The notes under the pieces: model-generated
Databases searched by the model: none
Told to the model about the DNA's origin: nothing
What the model saw: only the letters and a program-made list of their open reading frames with translations
NCBI GenBank assembly: GCA_016302985.1
Contig: JAEDMN010000167.1
Coordinates: 1 to 7,383 of the forward strand
Reading direction: 5' to 3'
Source: Kiritimatiellia bacterium
Lineage (GTDB): Bacteria > Verrucomicrobiota > Kiritimatiellia > RFP12 > UBA1067
DNA length: 7,383 nucleotides
In this document: in pieces, positions 6,822 to 7,383 of the stretch
How the letters are laid out: the number at the start of each line of letters is the position of its first letter
How positions within the stretch are numbered: position 1 is the first letter of the stretch
Translations under genes and position numbers: made by a program

Positions 6822-7383
6822 TTAACGGAAAAGGATGACGGTCGCCTTGGCGCGCACCTCGACCGCGCCGGGACCGGAGATGTAGTCGGGATAGCGCGCG
6901 GCCGTGACCGTGCCGGAGACGCCGCGGCCGCCCAGTTCGAGCCGGTCGAGCCGGATCGTGCCCGGGTAGTCGAGCCGCAGCTTCGCGCCGGCCGCGACGG
7001 AGATCTGGGCCGTCTCGGGCACATCCGGCACGTCGGCGGCGAACGCCGTCTTCGTCACGGAGACGTCGTCGACGCGGGCGATCCTGTCGCAGTTGGCCTG
7101 CGCCGACTGGCCGGCGATGCGCAGCGTCCAGCGTCCGGCGGACGGCACGCGGAAATACGCGGTGCGCGGCACGAACTCGAACGTCTCGACGGCGAAGGCC
7201 CCGATCTCCACGGCCTGGGACGCGAAGTCGCCGCCCGCGGGGTAGATGTACGCCTTGAGCGGGTTGAGGCCCTGGTCGGTCCGGCCGCCGTCCTTCTGGT
7301 TGTACCGCGTCGCCGTGTGCATGCGGAAGACGTAGACGCCGGCCTCGTCGAGGTCGAGGTCCTGCTCCATGTACGCCGTGCCG
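6822..7383 (-). CDS. C-terminus of a secreted/surface beta-sandwich and beta-helix protein (5' end missing)
   Basis: The frame is open through the right edge; the codons before the internal Met at 7370 read G-T-A-Y, so that Met is not the start. About 186 residues are visible. The first two thirds read as a jelly-roll carbohydrate-binding-like domain (AGVYVFRMHTATRYN, FVPRTAYFRVPSAGRWTLRI, then DRIARVDDVSV). The last 60 residues have the repeating hydrophobic and glycine pattern of autotransporter-like beta-helices (ISVAAGAKLRLDYPGTIRLD, LELGGRGVSGTVTA, YISGPGAVEV), ending in ILFR. Such tails close very large repetitive surface proteins in Kiritimatiellota and Lentisphaerota. No enzyme motif is seen. 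The stop codon lies 18 bases before the HzsA-like gene, which fits one transcription unit. The function is unknown; adhesion or polysaccharide binding is a guess. Confidence 0.8.
   Translation of the reverse strand, partial: GTAYMEQDLDLDEAGVYVFRMHTATRYNQKDGGRTDQGLNPLKAYIYPAGGDFASQAVEIGAFAVETFEFVPRTAYFRVPSAGRWTLRIAGQSAQANCDRIARVDDVSVTKTAFAADVPDVPETAQISVAAGAKLRLDYPGTIRLDRLELGGRGVSGTVTAARYPDYISGPGAVEVRAKATVILFR

Overview
This is a GC-rich window with four genes, all on the minus strand, packed with gaps of 18, 36 and 44 bases. The gene content points to the PVC superphylum, most likely Kiritimatiellota or a close Verrucomicrobiota/Lentisphaerota relative. The clues are an HzsA-like propeller fused to a sulfatase-modifying-type domain, PVC-style discoidin domains, an exported nucleoside hydrolase-like protein, and a beta-helical autotransporter-like C-terminus. 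The assignment rests on recognised family style, not on a marker gene.

In transcription order (right to left): (1) the 3' end of a large surface or secreted protein, a beta-sandwich followed by a beta-helix-like tail (7383-6822); (2) a 1336-residue exported multidomain protein, with a discoidin-like domain, a hydrazine-synthase-alpha-like beta-propeller, a diheme c-type cytochrome segment and an FGE-sulfatase domain that lacks the catalytic cysteines (6803-2793); (3) an exported inosine-uridine nucleoside hydrolase-like protein with Trp where the family has its catalytic His (2756-1668); (4) an exported FAD-dependent oxidoreductase with a discoidin-like domain inserted inside the FAD fold, cut off by the window edge (1623-1).

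The first and last genes are partial. No gene-free stretch exceeds 50 bases. No RNA gene, mobile element, CRISPR array or convincing promoter was seen. The most striking non-coding signal is a perfect 12-bp inverted repeat that straddles the start codon of the FAD oxidoreductase gene and could act as a translational switch or an attenuator.

Three genes start with signal peptides and two carry redox cofactors (flavin and heme c). A plausible reading is an extracytoplasmic operon in which glycan- or nucleoside-type substrates are bound, hydrolysed and/or oxidised, with electrons passing to c-type heme. That is inference. No anammox role is implied, because no hydrazine synthase beta or gamma partner is visible here.
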